The notes under the pieces were generated by a model that was given only the letters and a program-made list of their open reading frames with translations, did no database searches and was not told where the DNA came from. The translations under genes were made by a program, and so were the position numbers. Of a DNA stretch of 64,000 bases, positions 33,173 through 43,094 are shown piece after piece. Source of the DNA: Acidihalobacter ferrooxydans (lineage in GTDB: Bacteria; Pseudomonadota; Gammaproteobacteria; DSM-5130; Acidihalobacteraceae). Positions within the stretch are counted from its first letter, which is position 1, and every line of letters begins with the position of its first letter. The DNA lies in contig NZ_CP019434.1 of NCBI RefSeq assembly GCF_001975725.1, positions 868,001 to 932,000 of the forward strand, read 5' to 3'.

Positions 33173-34693
33173 CATGCATGATTGCAAGACCTGAACATCC
33201 CTCTCGGATTTTCAAGAACTATTCGCCTCTCAGCTCATAGTCCCGGTCGTCATGAAGCATGCGCCAGATGACCCGCACCAGATGCCGTCCTAGTGCACGA
33301 ACGGCCTGATTGTGCCGCTTGCCTTGAGCACGCTTGCGATCATAGTAGACCCTCGATTCGGGAACACAGGCCATATGTCTGACGATGCACGTCATCAGCG
33401 CGGCCTGACATCGGCTGTTGACGCATTTGGGCCGCTTGCTGCGTTGCTGCAATCCCGAGCTGTGCTCGAGCGGCGCCATGCCCAGGTACAACGCCAGACT
33501 GGCCTCCGTTTCGAACCGACGCAGCGATCCGATCTCGCCCGACAACTCGGCCGTACCGGTGACCCCGAAGCCGGGCAGCGTGCGCAGACGGCCCGTCATC
33601 GGACACGTGCAAGCCGCCGCTTCGATGCGGGCATCGAGCGCCTTGATTTGCTCGTTCAGAGCAAGGATTGCCGCCGCGTCAGCGACGATGTCGGTATCGG
33701 CCAGGTCGATGGTGCTGCCGAACGTCGCCGTCTTTTGCCACGCCTGGATACGGGGGCATGTCTTGGCGCCGATGCCACGGATCGAGGCGATCGTCTTTGC
33801 GTGCAACCGCGGTAACGCCGTCAGCCGGTCGCGACAGGTCAGCAGCCGAAGAAACTAAAGGTTCTCCACCGCTTTGGTCAACGCCAACAGATCCGGACAT
33901 ACCGCCGACAGATCCACCCGCAGCCGCGTCAGGCGCGTGGCGCGGTCGGCCACATGCTGGCGACGTCGGCGCGTCAGGTATTTCAGTTCTCGTTGCGTTG
34001 CGGTGGAGGACGTCACTTCCTGCAACACATCGCGGCCCAGTGGGCGTTGCCCGTCAAAGGCAAACAACTCGAGCATGCGCCGGGTATCGATGGCATCACT
34101 CTTGGCCGGCGCAGGAAAGATTTCCTTGTAGCGTGCCAGCTTGAGATTGTTGACGTTGTACAAACGCCAGCCCCGTGCAAGCACCTGCTGGTCCAGCGGT
34201 CGCGCCCAGCCGTTGTACCCTTCCATGGCCACGCGAACATCCGTGGTCGCGTACTGATCGATGCGTGCAAAGAACTGCTCGAATCCTGTGCTGCCATGGC
34301 CGATCTGAAACTCATCAAGCAGCCGCCCACTGCCATCTCCGATGGCCACTTGGTGGAACCGGCTACCCACGTCCACCGCCACCCGAACCGTGTTTATCAT
34401 CTGAGCCTCCAAAAGCCAAAACGCCAGGAATCACCCGGCGTCTTGTCTATCTGGGAAGCCACGGCCCGAAAGCTGGCATCATCCACGGCAGACGTTCCGG
34501 ATGATGCAGTGGTGACGAGGGCGGCATTTCAGAGTCGAGCATCCGGTGAAAGATGCGAACCCCATGAGCCACACCCTCGTCACCGAAGCGAGTCTACTCT
34601 TCGATTACAGCCTCGTCAGCTGCATAATTCGATGATAGACCCCATTTTTCGGGGTATCCAATTAAACGGGGTCTGGTCTTGCAATCATTCATG
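33173..34693 (-). mobile_element. IS110-family element with inverted REP-like flanks
   Basis: The transposase (33219-34412) is enclosed by near-identical inverted sequences: CATGCATGATTGCAAGACCT (33173-33192) and, on the other strand, CATGAATGATTGCAAGACCA (34674-34693). They contain the GATTGCAAGACC core of the REP units seen near the RAYT. IS110-type elements normally lack terminal inverted repeats and often target REP-like sequences, so these may be the two halves of the target rather than IS ends. The 258 bp between transposase start and the right flank are noncoding, including AGACCCC/GGGGTCT (34637-34674), as expected for the IS110 noncoding end. Confidence 0.6.
33219..34412 (-). pseudogene. 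IS110-family transposase interrupted by an amber codon
   Basis: The two parts, 33855-34412 and 33219-33854, are in the same frame and separated only by TAG at 33855-33857. Read through, the protein would be 397 positions, a normal IS110 length. The N-terminal RuvC-like DEDD domain has VRVAVDVGSRFHQVAIG, VAMEGYNGW and KSDAIDTRRMLE. The C-terminal Transposase_20 domain has LRTLPGFGVTGTAELSGEIG and LALYLGMAPLEHSSG. A single nonsense change is the simplest explanation, so the copy is probably inactive unless the amber codon is suppressed. Confidence 0.85.
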
Positions 34694-34795
34694 TTTTCAA
34701 GGCCAGCCCCCTTGTTTTTCCTTGTCGTTTTCGCTTCGAGCATGCTGTACCGGCGCGTTGCCGGTACGGCGCGGCAATGTCTGCAATGGGGTTGC

Positions 34796-35656
34796 TCAAT
34801 GCAGCAGGTTGAACATCTGCCGCCGGTAGGGGGTGACGCGGTCGTCGTTGCCGAGCAGTTCGAACGCGGCGAGCAGACCGCGGCGGCCGGCGTCGTCATT
34901 GTATTTGCGGCTCTTGCGCATGATCTGCAGCAGCGCGTCCATGCCGGCCTCGTAGTGGCCTTCCAGAATCCAGCGGGCGGCGAGCAATTCGAGTGCTTCG
35001 AGGTCGTCCGGCGCGGTGTCGAGGCGGGCTTTCAGCGCGTCTGCGTCGGGCGCGTTCGCGACCAGACGCGCGAAGTGTACGCTCGCGAGCAGGCGTTTGA
35101 TGTCGGCGTCCTCGATGCGGTTGGCAGGCAGGCCGCGCAGCACTTGTTCGGCCTCGTCGGCCTTGCCCGAGGCGAGTAGCACCTGCGCCAGATCGGGCGC
35201 GATTTTGTCGTTGCCCGGATCGTCTTCGAGCGCTTGCCTGAGCAGGGCCTCGGCTTTTGCCGCATCGCCGGCGCGCCAGGTTGCCAGCGCGGTTTCGCGC
35301 ACGGCGTCGGATTCGCGCGGAATATGACGGTCGAGCAGGGCGCGGATCTGCGATTCGGGCTGCACGCCCATGAATTCGTCGACTACGGCGCCGTTGCGGA
35401 ACAGTTTGACCGTCGGCAGGCTGCGAATGCCGTACTGCGCGGCGAGCGCCTGTTCGGCGTCGCTGTTGACTTTGGCGACGATGAGTTTGCCGCCGTAGTC
35501 CTCGGCCAGTTTGTGCAGTACGGGGGCGAGCATACGGCACGGGCCGCACCAGTCGGCCCAGAAATCGACCAGCACGGGTACGTCCTGCGAGCGGGCGAGC
35601 ACGCGCTCGGCGAAATCGGCCTGAGTGACATCGTAGAGATAGGGGGAATCGCTCAT
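34796..35656 (-). CDS. cnoX: CnoX/YbbN-type thioredoxin with TPR region
   Basis: A 286-residue protein. Residues 1-110 are a thioredoxin domain with the complete redox motif WADWCGPC (Cys37, Cys40) and SLPTVKLFRNGAVVDEFMGV. The remaining part is a helical tetratricopeptide-like region (AKAEALLRQALEDDPGNDKI, LDTAPDDLEALELLAARWIL). This matches CnoX (YbbN), a chaperedoxin that protects proteins from hypochlorite stress and hands them to GroEL or DnaK. In E. coli the motif lost one Cys, whereas this copy keeps both and may also reduce disulfides. It is monocistronic next to the IS110 element. Confidence 0.9.
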   Translation of the reverse strand: MSDSPYLYDVTQADFAERVLARSQDVPVLVDFWADWCGPCRMLAPVLHKLAEDYGGKLIVAKVNSDAEQALAAQYGIRSLPTVKLFRNGAVVDEFMGVQPESQIRALLDRHIPRESDAVRETALATWRAGDAAKAEALLRQALEDDPGNDKIAPDLAQVLLASGKADEAEQVLRGLPANRIEDADIKRLLASVHFARLVANAPDADALKARLDTAPDDLEALELLAARWILEGHYEAGMDALLQIMRKSRKYNDDAGRRGLLAAFELLGNDDRVTPYRRQMFNLLH

Positions 35657-35733
35657 CTGAACTGTCCTTGAAAATGTGTCGTGGAACCGTAAACAGGGTT
35701 TTCACTATGCGGGCGGCCCCAAGCGGCTTCAAC

Positions 35734-35775
35734 CCGGATAGTTTATCGGGAGAGGCTCCTTGCCTGATGGAGCAG
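35734..35775. repeat. DR1 left-end remnant
   Basis: CCCGGATAGTTTATCGGGAG followed by AGGCTCCTTGCCTGATGGAG matches the left end of DR1 copies C and D (CCTTGCCTGA). The gap 35657-35884 otherwise holds only the promoter region of cnoX. Confidence 0.4.
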
Positions 35776-35884
35776 TGTTGATCGAGCAGTGTCGATTGAA
35801 CAGGATCGGGCCGATCTCAGCCCGATCTCAGGTCATGCCGCCCGGGCTCTGGCATAATCGCAGCCTGTGCATGCCGGCACTCAG

Positions 35885-36044
35885 AACCCGGATAAGCCCT
35901 TAGGCGAGGCGCTCTTGCTTGAGCTTTGAATCCACGGAGTGTTTCTTCGCTCAGGCAGAGCGCATCGATGCCGCTTACTCAGAATTTTCCCCGTGAATCC
36001 AGATCTCTGCGCAATGATCACCTCGTCTGATGGAGCAGCCGGAC
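35885..36044. repeat. DR1 dispersed repeat, copy C
   Basis: It runs from AACCCGGATAAGCCCTTAGG through GCGCTCTTGCTTGAGCTTTG, TTTCTTCGCTCAGGCAGAGC and CCCGTGAATCCAGATCTCTG to TGATGGAGCAGCCGGA. It is aligned over its whole length with copies A and D. Its last 31 bases overlap the start of the DUF455 gene. Confidence 0.65.
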
Positions 36045-36877
36045 TCACGAAATCCGGCGCGAGCCTGTTCGATGCGGCTCTGGCGGCATTGCAGCTTTGC
36101 GATCCGGCGGAAAAGGTGGGTGCTGTCGCGCGGTTGCGGCGTGCCTGGCTGGCCGGCGAGGTGTCGTTGCGCGAGTCGGCGCCGCCGATATCGTTGCCGA
36201 CTCCGGGGCGCCCCGCGCGACCGCCGCTCGTGCCTCCGCGCGAGGTGCCGCGTCGCGGGCTGGGCACGCCGGAAGGCCGCGCCGCGTTGGTGCATGCGGT
36301 GGCGCATATCGAGTTCAACGCGATCAATCTGGCGCTGGACGCGGTCTACCGTTTCCGCGATCTGCCGCGTGATTATTACGACGACTGGCTGCGGGTGGCG
36401 GATGAAGAGGCCCGACACTTTTCGATGCTCGCCGCGCGGCTGACGAGCCTCGGACGGGCTTACGGCGATCTGCCGGCGCACAATGGTTTGTGGGAGATGG
36501 CGGTGAAGACCGCTGACGACTGGCTGCTGCGCATGGCATTGGTGCCGCGCGTGCTGGAGGCGCGCGGCCTTGACGTGACGCCGGGTATGATCGAGCGCCT
36601 GCGACGCGTTGGCGACGTGGAGACGGTGGCCGCGCTGGAGGTCATTCTGCGCGAGGAGGTCGGGCATGTGGCGGTCGGCTCGCGCTGGTACGCGCAGGCC
36701 TGCGCGCAGCGCGGCCTGGAGCCGGAAGCGACGTTCCGGGCGCTGATCCGGGAGTATGCGCCGGGGCAGGTCATGGGTATGCTGCACCGCGAGGCGCGGC
36801 TGGCCGCCGGTTTCAGCGCGGCGGAACTGGATGCGCTGGAGGCGCTGGCCGATGCGCGTCGCGCCGCTGATGAATAG
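36014..36877 (+). CDS. DUF455 family ferritin-like protein
   Basis: A 287-residue protein of DUF455, a ferritin-like all-helical family with no established function. Metal-binding type motifs are visible: LVHAVAHIEFNAINLALDAV (Glu, His), WLRVADEEARHFSMLAARL (Glu-Glu-x-x-His) and EVILREEVGHVAVGSRWY (Glu...His). A loop PLVPPREVPRRGLGTPEGRA precedes them. The only plausible start, ATG 36014, lies inside DR1 copy C, so the first ten codons are repeat-derived; homology starts near residue 17 (SLFDAALAAL). It is followed by parE after 27 bp. Confidence 0.85.
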   Translation: MITSSDGAAGLTKSGASLFDAALAALQLCDPAEKVGAVARLRRAWLAGEVSLRESAPPISLPTPGRPARPPLVPPREVPRRGLGTPEGRAALVHAVAHIEFNAINLALDAVYRFRDLPRDYYDDWLRVADEEARHFSMLAARLTSLGRAYGDLPAHNGLWEMAVKTADDWLLRMALVPRVLEARGLDVTPGMIERLRRVGDVETVAALEVILREEVGHVAVGSRWYAQACAQRGLEPEATFRALIREYAPGQVMGMLHREARLAAGFSAAELDALEALADARRAADE

Positions 36878-36904
36878 ACGAACATGATGAGGAATCACGC
36901 AGGG

Positions 36905-38791
36905 ATGAGCACGGCCTACAATTCAGCCGACATCGAGGTACTGAGCGGGCTCGATCCGGTGCGCAAGCGCCCGGGCATGTATACCGACACCGTGCGGCCG
37001 AACCATTTGGCGCAGGAAGTCGTGGACAACAGCGTGGACGAGGCCATCGCCGGACACGCCACGCGCATCGATGTCATCGTACATGCCGACGGCTCGCTGG
37101 AAGTGGCCGACGATGGTCGCGGCATGCCGGTCGATGTGCATCCTGAGCAGGGGCGACCCGGCGTTGAGGTGATCCTGTCCACGCTGCACGCGGGGGGCAA
37201 GTTTTCGGATAGAAGCTACCAGTTTTCCGGCGGCCTACACGGCGTTGGCGTGTCGGTGGTCAACGCGCTGTCCAGACATCTGGATGTGTGGGTCCGGCGC
37301 AACGGGCACGAGTACCACATGGCCTTCGCCGACGGCGAGAAGGTGTCCGATCTCGAAGTGATCGGCGACGTTGCCCGGCGGCGCACGGGCACCACGCTGC
37401 GCTTCTGGCCGGATGCGCAGTATTTCGACTCGGTGAAGTTCAGTATGTCGCGGCTCAGGCATGTGTTGCGCGCCAAGGCGGTGCTCTGCCCCGGTTTGGA
37501 GGTGACGCTGCTCGACGAGGCGAGCGGCGAGCGTGCACAGTGGTGCTATCAGGACGGCCTGTGCGATTACCTGCTGGAGGCTCTCGGCGAGGCCGAACGC
37601 CTGCCTGACGCCCCTTTCCTCGGGCGCAAAACCGGCGCGCGCGAGGCGGTGGATTGGGCGCTGGCGTGGCTGCCGGAGGGCGGCGAGGGCGTGACCGAAA
37701 GTTATGTGAATCTGATTCCTACCGCGCAGGGCGGCACGCACGTTAACGGTCTGCGCACCGGCTTGACCGAGGCGGTGCGCGAGTTCTGTGAGTTCCGCAA
37801 CCTGCTGCCGCGCGGCGTCAAGCTGGCGCCGGAAGATGTGTGGGAACGGGTCAGCTATGTGCTCTCGCTCAAGCTGGGCGATCCGCAGTTCTCGGGGCAG
37901 ACCAAAGAGCGGCTGTCCTCGCGCGAGGCGGCGGCCTTCGTCTCCGGCGTCGCCAAGGACGCGTTCAGTCTGTGGCTCAACCAGCATGTCGCCGAAGGCG
38001 AGCGGATCGCCGAGCTGGCAGTCAGCGCGGCCAGCCGCCGTCTGCGTGCGGGCAAGCAGGTGGTGCGCAAAAAAGTCACGAGCGGGCCCGCATTGCCGGG
38101 CAAGCTGGCCGATTGCGCCTCGCAGGATCTGGCGCGCACTGAACTGTTTCTGGTCGAGGGCGACTCGGCGGGCGGTTCGGCCAAGCAGGCGCGCGACCGC
38201 GAGTTCCAGGCGATCCTGCCGCTGCGCGGCAAGATTCTGAACACCTGGGAGGTCGATCCCACGCAGGTGCTCGGCTCGCAGGAAGTGCACGACATCGCCG
38301 TCGCGCTGGGCGTCGAGCCGGGCACCGGCAAGCTCGGCGGTCTGCGCTATGGCAAGGTGTGCATCCTGGCCGATGCCGATTCCGACGGCGCGCACATCGC
38401 CACGCTGCTGTGCGCGCTGTTCGTGCGCCACTTCCGTCCGCTGGTGGCGCAGGGGCATGTGTTCGTCGCGATGCCGCCGCTGTATCGCATCGATATCGGC
38501 AAGGAAGTGCATTACGCGCTCGACGAGGGCGAGCGCGAGGGCGTGCTCGACCGTCTGCGCGCCGAGGGCAAGCGCGGCAAGATCGCGGTGACCCGCTTCA
38601 AGGGGCTGGGCGAGATGAACCCGCTGCAACTGCGCGAGACCACCATGGCGCCGGATACGCGCCGGCTCGTGCAGCTCACGCTCGACGATGTCGAGGAGAC
38701 CGATGGCCTGCTCGATATGCTGCTGGGTAAACGCCGCGCTTCGGACCGCCGCGAGTGGCTGGAGCGCAAGGGTAATCTCGCGGAGGTCTGA
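36905..38791 (+). CDS. parE: DNA topoisomerase IV subunit B
   Basis: A 628-residue ParE, the ATPase half of topoisomerase IV that decatenates daughter chromosomes. GHKL motifs are AQEVVDNSVDEAIAGHATRI and ADDGRGMPVDVHPEQGRPGV, with GGKFSDRSYQFSGGLHGVGV. The TOPRIM domain has LFLVEGDSAGGSAKQARDRE, ILPLRGKILN and DADSDGAHIATLL. The short loop after DRSYQ and the overall length separate it from GyrB. ATG 36905 is preceded by GATGAGG at 36886-36892; an upstream ATG (36884) would add seven residues. It heads the parE-HAD-parC run. Confidence 0.93.
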   Translation: MSTAYNSADIEVLSGLDPVRKRPGMYTDTVRPNHLAQEVVDNSVDEAIAGHATRIDVIVHADGSLEVADDGRGMPVDVHPEQGRPGVEVILSTLHAGGKFSDRSYQFSGGLHGVGVSVVNALSRHLDVWVRRNGHEYHMAFADGEKVSDLEVIGDVARRRTGTTLRFWPDAQYFDSVKFSMSRLRHVLRAKAVLCPGLEVTLLDEASGERAQWCYQDGLCDYLLEALGEAERLPDAPFLGRKTGAREAVDWALAWLPEGGEGVTESYVNLIPTAQGGTHVNGLRTGLTEAVREFCEFRNLLPRGVKLAPEDVWERVSYVLSLKLGDPQFSGQTKERLSSREAAAFVSGVAKDAFSLWLNQHVAEGERIAELAVSAASRRLRAGKQVVRKKVTSGPALPGKLADCASQDLARTELFLVEGDSAGGSAKQARDREFQAILPLRGKILNTWEVDPTQVLGSQEVHDIAVALGVEPGTGKLGGLRYGKVCILADADSDGAHIATLLCALFVRHFRPLVAQGHVFVAMPPLYRIDIGKEVHYALDEGEREGVLDRLRAEGKRGKIAVTRFKGLGEMNPLQLRETTMAPDTRRLVQLTLDDVEETDGLLDMLLGKRRASDRREWLERKGNLAEV

Positions 38792-38796
38792 CCGCC

Positions 38797-39729
38797 ATGT
38801 CCGTATCGCCGTTCACGCAGAATATCATCGCGATGGTCTGGGATTTCGACAAGACCCTGATCCCCGGCTATATGCAGGCGCCGTTGTTTCGCCGTTACGG
38901 TGTGGACGGCAACGCCTTTTGGGCCGAGGTCAACGCGCTGGAGGCGCAGTACCGGGCGCGTGGCTGCGAACAGGTCGCGGGCGAGATGGCTTATCTCAAC
39001 CATGTGCTGACCTATGTGCGCCGGGGTGTCTTCAAGGGGCTGAGCAACGCAGTGCTGGAAGCGCTCGGCGCAGAGTTGACGTTCTATCCGGGCCTGCCCG
39101 AGTTTTTCGCCGAATTGCGCACGCTGGTCGAAAGCACTCCGGATTTCGTCCGGCATGGCATTACGCTCGAACATTACGTGGTGAGCACCGGCTTCACCCG
39201 CACGATCCGCGGTAGTGCGATTGCCGGCGAGTTGACCGGCGTGTGGGGGTGTGAGTTCGTCGAGGATATGGATCACGAGGGCGATGAGATCGCGCAGATC
39301 GGCTATGTGCTGGACAATACGACCAAGACGCGCGCGGTGTTCGAGATCAACAAGGGCGTGAACAAGTATCCGGGGGAGATCACGGTGAATGCGAACATTG
39401 CCGAGTCCGAGCGGCGCATTCCGTTCCGTAACATCGTCTACATCGCCGACGGGCCTTCCGACGTGCCGGTGTTCTCGGTGGTCAAACGCAGCGGTGGGCG
39501 CACTTATGGCGTCTATAACCCCGCGCACAAGGAAGAGTTCCGCCAGATCAATACGCTACAGCAGCAGGGGCGGGTGCAGTCCATCGGCCCGGCCGACTAC
39601 CGGCCCGGCACGCAGACGCATATGTGGCTTAGCGAGGCGGTCAGCGACATCGCCGCGGCGATCGTCCGCGAACGCGAGAGCGCTCTCGGCGCCCGGGTCG
39701 GGCAGGCGCCGCGCCACATCAACGATTAA
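38797..39729 (+). CDS. HAD family hydrolase encoded between parE and parC
   Basis: A 310-residue haloacid dehalogenase-like phosphatase. Motif I is MVWDFDKTLIPG with the nucleophilic Asp and second Asp; EHYVVSTGFTRTIRGSAIAG supplies motif II Ser/Thr, and IVYIADGPSDVPVFSVVKR motif IV Asp. The cap region is helical. Relatives are annotated as phosphoserine phosphatase-like with unknown substrate. GGAGGT at the end of parE serves as its ribosome-binding site, the gap is 5 bp, and parC follows after 15 bp, so it is co-expressed with topoisomerase IV. Confidence 0.85.
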   Translation: MSVSPFTQNIIAMVWDFDKTLIPGYMQAPLFRRYGVDGNAFWAEVNALEAQYRARGCEQVAGEMAYLNHVLTYVRRGVFKGLSNAVLEALGAELTFYPGLPEFFAELRTLVESTPDFVRHGITLEHYVVSTGFTRTIRGSAIAGELTGVWGCEFVEDMDHEGDEIAQIGYVLDNTTKTRAVFEINKGVNKYPGEITVNANIAESERRIPFRNIVYIADGPSDVPVFSVVKRSGGRTYGVYNPAHKEEFRQINTLQQQGRVQSIGPADYRPGTQTHMWLSEAVSDIAAAIVRERESALGARVGQAPRHIND

Positions 39730-39744
39730 GGCAAGACATAACCT

Positions 39745-41985
39745 ATGGCCTACGCAAACCACGAAGGCGTCGAGCGCCAGCCGCTCTCGACGTTCACCGA
39801 AAAGGCGTATCTGGACTATTCCATGTACGTCATCCTCGACCGTGCGCTGCCGCATGTCGGCGACGGGCTCAAGCCGGTGCAGCGGCGCATCGTCTACGCG
39901 ATGTCGGAACTGGGTCTGGCGGCGACGGCCAAGTACAAGAAGTCCGCGCGCACCGTCGGCGACGTGCTCGGCAAGTTCCACCCGCACGGCGACACGGCCT
40001 GTTACGAGGCCATGGTACTGATGGCGCAGCCGTTCTCCTACCGCTATCCGCTGGTCGACGGGCAGGGCAACTGGGGCTCGCAGGACGATCCCAAGAGCTT
40101 CGCCGCAATGCGCTACACCGAGTCGCGGCTGGCGCCCTACGCGCAGACTCTGCTGGCCGAACTGGGGCAGGGCACGGTGGACTGGCAGCCGAATTTCGAT
40201 GGCACGCTGGACGAACCCGTCGTGCTGCCGGCGCGGTTGCCGAACGTACTGCTCAACGGCGGCACCGGCATCGCCGTCGGCATGGCAACCGACATTCCGC
40301 CGCATAATCTGCGTGAGGTGGCCGCGGCCTGCGTGCGGCTGCTGGACGAGCCGGATGCGTCGCTGGAAGCGCTTTGCGAGCACATCCAGGGGCCGGATTT
40401 CCCGACCGACGCCGAGATCATCACGCCGCGTGAGGACTTGCTCGCGATGTACCGCAGCGGCAACGGTTCACTGCGCCAGCGCGCGCGCTGGCGGCGCGAG
40501 AACGGCGACCTCATCATCGAGGCGCTTCCGTATCAGGTGTCCGGCGCCAAGGTGCTGGAGCAGATTGCCGGTCAGATGCAGGCCAAGAAACTGCCGCTGG
40601 TCGAGGACCTGCGCGACGAGACCGACCACGAACACCCCACGCGGCTGGTGATCACACCGCGCTCGGCGCGGGTGGACGTCGAGGCGCTGATGGCGCACCT
40701 GTTCGCCACCACCGACCTGGAACGCAGTTACCGCGTTAACCTCAACATGATCGGTCTGGACGGGAGGCCGCAGGTCAAGGACCTGCGGAGTCTGCTGGTC
40801 GAATGGCTGAGTTTTCGCACCGAAACCGTACGCCGCCGCCTGCAATGGCGGCTGGACAAGGTCAACCGGCGCCTGCACCTGCTCGACGGTCTGCTGATCG
40901 CGTTCCTCAATCTCGACGAGGTGATTCGCATCATCCGCAGCGAGGATCAGCCCAGGCCGGTGCTGATGGCGCGCTTCGCGCTGAGCGAGGAGCAGGCCGA
41001 TTACATCCTCGACACGCGGTTGCGCCAGTTGGCGCGGCTGGAGGAGATGAAAATCCGCGCCGAGCAAGCCGAGTTGGAGAAGGAAAAGACCGAACTGGAG
41101 CAGACGCTCGGGTCCAGGGGGCGGCTCAAGCGTCTCATCAAGCGTGAAATTCAGGCCGACGCCGAAACCTACGGCGACCCGCGCCGCTCGCCGATCGTTG
41201 CGCGCACCGCCGCGCGGGCCCTGGACGAGACCGCCATGCTGCCGTCCGAGCCGGTCACTGTCGTGTTGTCGAAAATGGGCTGGGTGCGCGCCGCCAAGGG
41301 TCATGACGTGGATGCGGCGAACCTGCAGTACAAGAGTGGCGATGCGTTTCATGCCGCGATCGAGGGGCGCAGCAACCAGACCGTGGCTTTCCTTGACTCG
41401 ACCGGGCGCTGCTACAGCCTTGCGGTACACGGCCTGCCGTCCGCGCGGGGCCAGGGCGAACCTCTGACCGGCCGCTTCACGCCGCCGTCCGGGGCGCACT
41501 TCGTCGGTATGGCATTGGGGGCCGACGAAGACCGCTTTCTGCTGAGTACCGACCACGGGTACGGCTTCGTCTGCCGTTTCGCCGATCTGGTCTCGCGCAA
41601 CAAGGCCGGGAAGGCCGTGCTCAGCGTTCCGCAGGGTGCTGGTGTTCTGGCGCCGGTCGCAGTGCCGAAGGGCGAAGCGCGTCTGGTCGCGGTGAGCACG
41701 GCCGGCCACATGCTGGTCCTGCCGCTGGTGGATGTGCCCGAAATGTCCAGAGGCAAGGGCAATAAACTGATCGGCATTCCGTCCGGAAAACTCAAGTCCG
41801 GTGAGGAATCGATGGCCGCCATTGCGCTGGTCGATGCCGGGCAATCGGTCATACTGCATTCCGGGCAGCGTCATATGGTGCTCAAACCGAGTGTGCTGGA
41901 TGAATACGCGGGCGAACGGGGGCGGCGAGGTCGCATGCTGCCACGTGGTTTCCAGCGTGTAGACGCGCTCCAGCCGCAGCGCTGA
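39745..41985 (+). CDS. parC: DNA topoisomerase IV subunit A
   Basis: A 746-residue ParC, the DNA-cleaving subunit. The winged-helix part has [20 protein letters not shown] and [16 protein letters not shown]; the active-site Tyr124 is in [13 protein letters not shown]. The coiled-coil region includes [20 protein letters not shown]. The C-terminal beta-pinwheel is shorter than in GyrA and lacks a GyrA box. In the quinolone-binding helix ([14 protein letters not shown]) Thr84 stands where E. coli ParC has Ser80, with Glu88 kept. It is the third gene of the parE-HAD-parC run. Confidence 0.94.
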   Translation: MAYANHEGVERQPLSTFTEKAYLDYSMYVILDRALPHVGDGLKPVQRRIVYAMSELGLAATAKYKKSARTVGDVLGKFHPHGDTACYEAMVLMAQPFSYRYPLVDGQGNWGSQDDPKSFAAMRYTESRLAPYAQTLLAELGQGTVDWQPNFDGTLDEPVVLPARLPNVLLNGGTGIAVGMATDIPPHNLREVAAACVRLLDEPDASLEALCEHIQGPDFPTDAEIITPREDLLAMYRSGNGSLRQRARWRRENGDLIIEALPYQVSGAKVLEQIAGQMQAKKLPLVEDLRDETDHEHPTRLVITPRSARVDVEALMAHLFATTDLERSYRVNLNMIGLDGRPQVKDLRSLLVEWLSFRTETVRRRLQWRLDKVNRRLHLLDGLLIAFLNLDEVIRIIRSEDQPRPVLMARFALSEEQADYILDTRLRQLARLEEMKIRAEQAELEKEKTELEQTLGSRGRLKRLIKREIQADAETYGDPRRSPIVARTAARALDETAMLPSEPVTVVLSKMGWVRAAKGHDVDAANLQYKSGDAFHAAIEGRSNQTVAFLDSTGRCYSLAVHGLPSARGQGEPLTGRFTPPSGAHFVGMALGADEDRFLLSTDHGYGFVCRFADLVSRNKAGKAVLSVPQGAGVLAPVAVPKGEARLVAVSTAGHMLVLPLVDVPEMSRGKGNKLIGIPSGKLKSGEESMAAIALVDAGQSVILHSGQRHMVLKPSVLDEYAGERGRRGRMLPRGFQRVDALQPQR

Positions 41986-42088
41986 CGCGAATCCGAGCCG
42001 CCATGTAAGTGCGTGTAAAAAGCCTTGTAATTCGCGGCCAGAACCGCATCATTTGACGCTGAATCAATCTCTTGAGGCGCTACGAACT

Positions 42089-42985
42089 ATGAAACGAATT
42101 TTGTTATTCCTGGGGACCAATATCGCGATAATGGTCGTGCTCAGCGTTGTGCTGAGCGTGATCATGGCGGTGACCGGTATTCACGGCATCCAGACCCAGA
42201 ACGGGTCGATCAACTTCGCGGGCTTGCTGTTGCTGGCGGCCGTGTTCGGCTTTGGTGGTTCGTTCATTTCGCTGTTGATGTCCAAGTGGATGGCGAAGAT
42301 GAGCATGGGCGTGCAGGTGATCGACCAGCCACGCTCGCAGAGTGAGGCCTGGCTCATGGAAACCGTGCAGCGCCTGTCGCGGCAGGCTGGCCTGCCGATG
42401 CCGGAAGTGGGTGTTTTCGACAGCCCGCAGATGAACGCCTTCGCCACCGGCGCGACCAAGAAAAGTTCTCTGGTCGCGGTGAGTACGGGTTTGCTGCATG
42501 GCATGAGTCGCGATGAAGTCGAGGCGGTGCTGGCGCATGAAATCAGCCACGTCGCCAATGGCGACATGGTGACCTTGACCTTGATTCAGGGCGTCATCAA
42601 CACCTTCGTGATTTTCATTGCGCGCATCGTCGGTCATATCGTTGATCGCGTGGTGCTCAAGCGTGAGGGCAGTGGTTATGGCATCGGTTACTACGTGACG
42701 GTGTTCGTGACGGAAATTTTCCTGGCAATTCTGGCCTCGGTGATCGTGATGTGGTTTTCGCGCAAGCGGGAATTCCGTGCCGACGCCGGCAGTGCCAATC
42801 TGGTCGGTCGGGGCAAGATGATTGCCGCGCTGCGCCGCTTGCAGGCTGAATACGAACCGGAGGACATGCCGGGTCAGCTGGCTGCGTTCGGCATCAATGG
42901 GGGCAAGGGCAGTGGCTTGCGGAGGTTGTTCATGAGTCACCCGCCCCTGGAAGAGCGCATTGCCGCACTGGAAGCCATGCGCTGA
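42089..42985 (+). CDS. htpX: Membrane-bound zinc protease HtpX
   Basis: A 298-residue M48 metalloprotease of the inner membrane that degrades misfolded membrane proteins. Two N-terminal helices ([20 protein letters not shown] and [20 protein letters not shown]) precede the zinc motif His150-Glu151-x-x-His154 in [20 protein letters not shown]. Two further helices follow, and [20 protein letters not shown] holds the third ligand Glu. [20 protein letters not shown] is also typical. The ATG at 42089 fits the family start. The 103 bp after parC contain its promoter, and a strong hairpin follows the gene. Confidence 0.94.
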   Translation: MKRILLFLGTNIAIMVVLSVVLSVIMAVTGIHGIQTQNGSINFAGLLLLAAVFGFGGSFISLLMSKWMAKMSMGVQVIDQPRSQSEAWLMETVQRLSRQAGLPMPEVGVFDSPQMNAFATGATKKSSLVAVSTGLLHGMSRDEVEAVLAHEISHVANGDMVTLTLIQGVINTFVIFIARIVGHIVDRVVLKREGSGYGIGYYVTVFVTEIFLAILASVIVMWFSRKREFRADAGSANLVGRGKMIAALRRLQAEYEPEDMPGQLAAFGINGGKGSGLRRLFMSHPPLEERIAALEAMR

Positions 42986-43008
42986 GTCGTTTGAACCCCC
43001 ACTGAGCG

Positions 43009-43044
43009 AACGAACGAGGCCGCGATATCGCGGCCTCGTTCGTT
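43009..43044. terminator. Perfect 18-bp-arm hairpin, bidirectional terminator
   Basis: AACGAACGAGGCCGCGAT (43009-43026) is exactly inverted at 43027-43044. It lies between the convergent htpX and FimX-like genes. A short T-containing stretch follows on the htpX side (GTTGTT). It should stop transcription from both sides. Confidence 0.75.
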
Positions 43045-43094
43045 GTTGCCTGCTACGTGTATCTTCGCCTTCGCGCTGACAGCGGCGAGTACAC

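Noticed and set aside
33219-33806. The downstream half of the IS110 transposase as a separate gene
   Set aside because: It is in frame with the upstream half and divided only by a TAG codon; it has no independent start signal.
39745-41985. Thr84 of ParC as an acquired quinolone-resistance change
   Set aside because: Thr at the position of E. coli Ser80 can be natural variation in environmental lineages, and the flanking residues are conserved.
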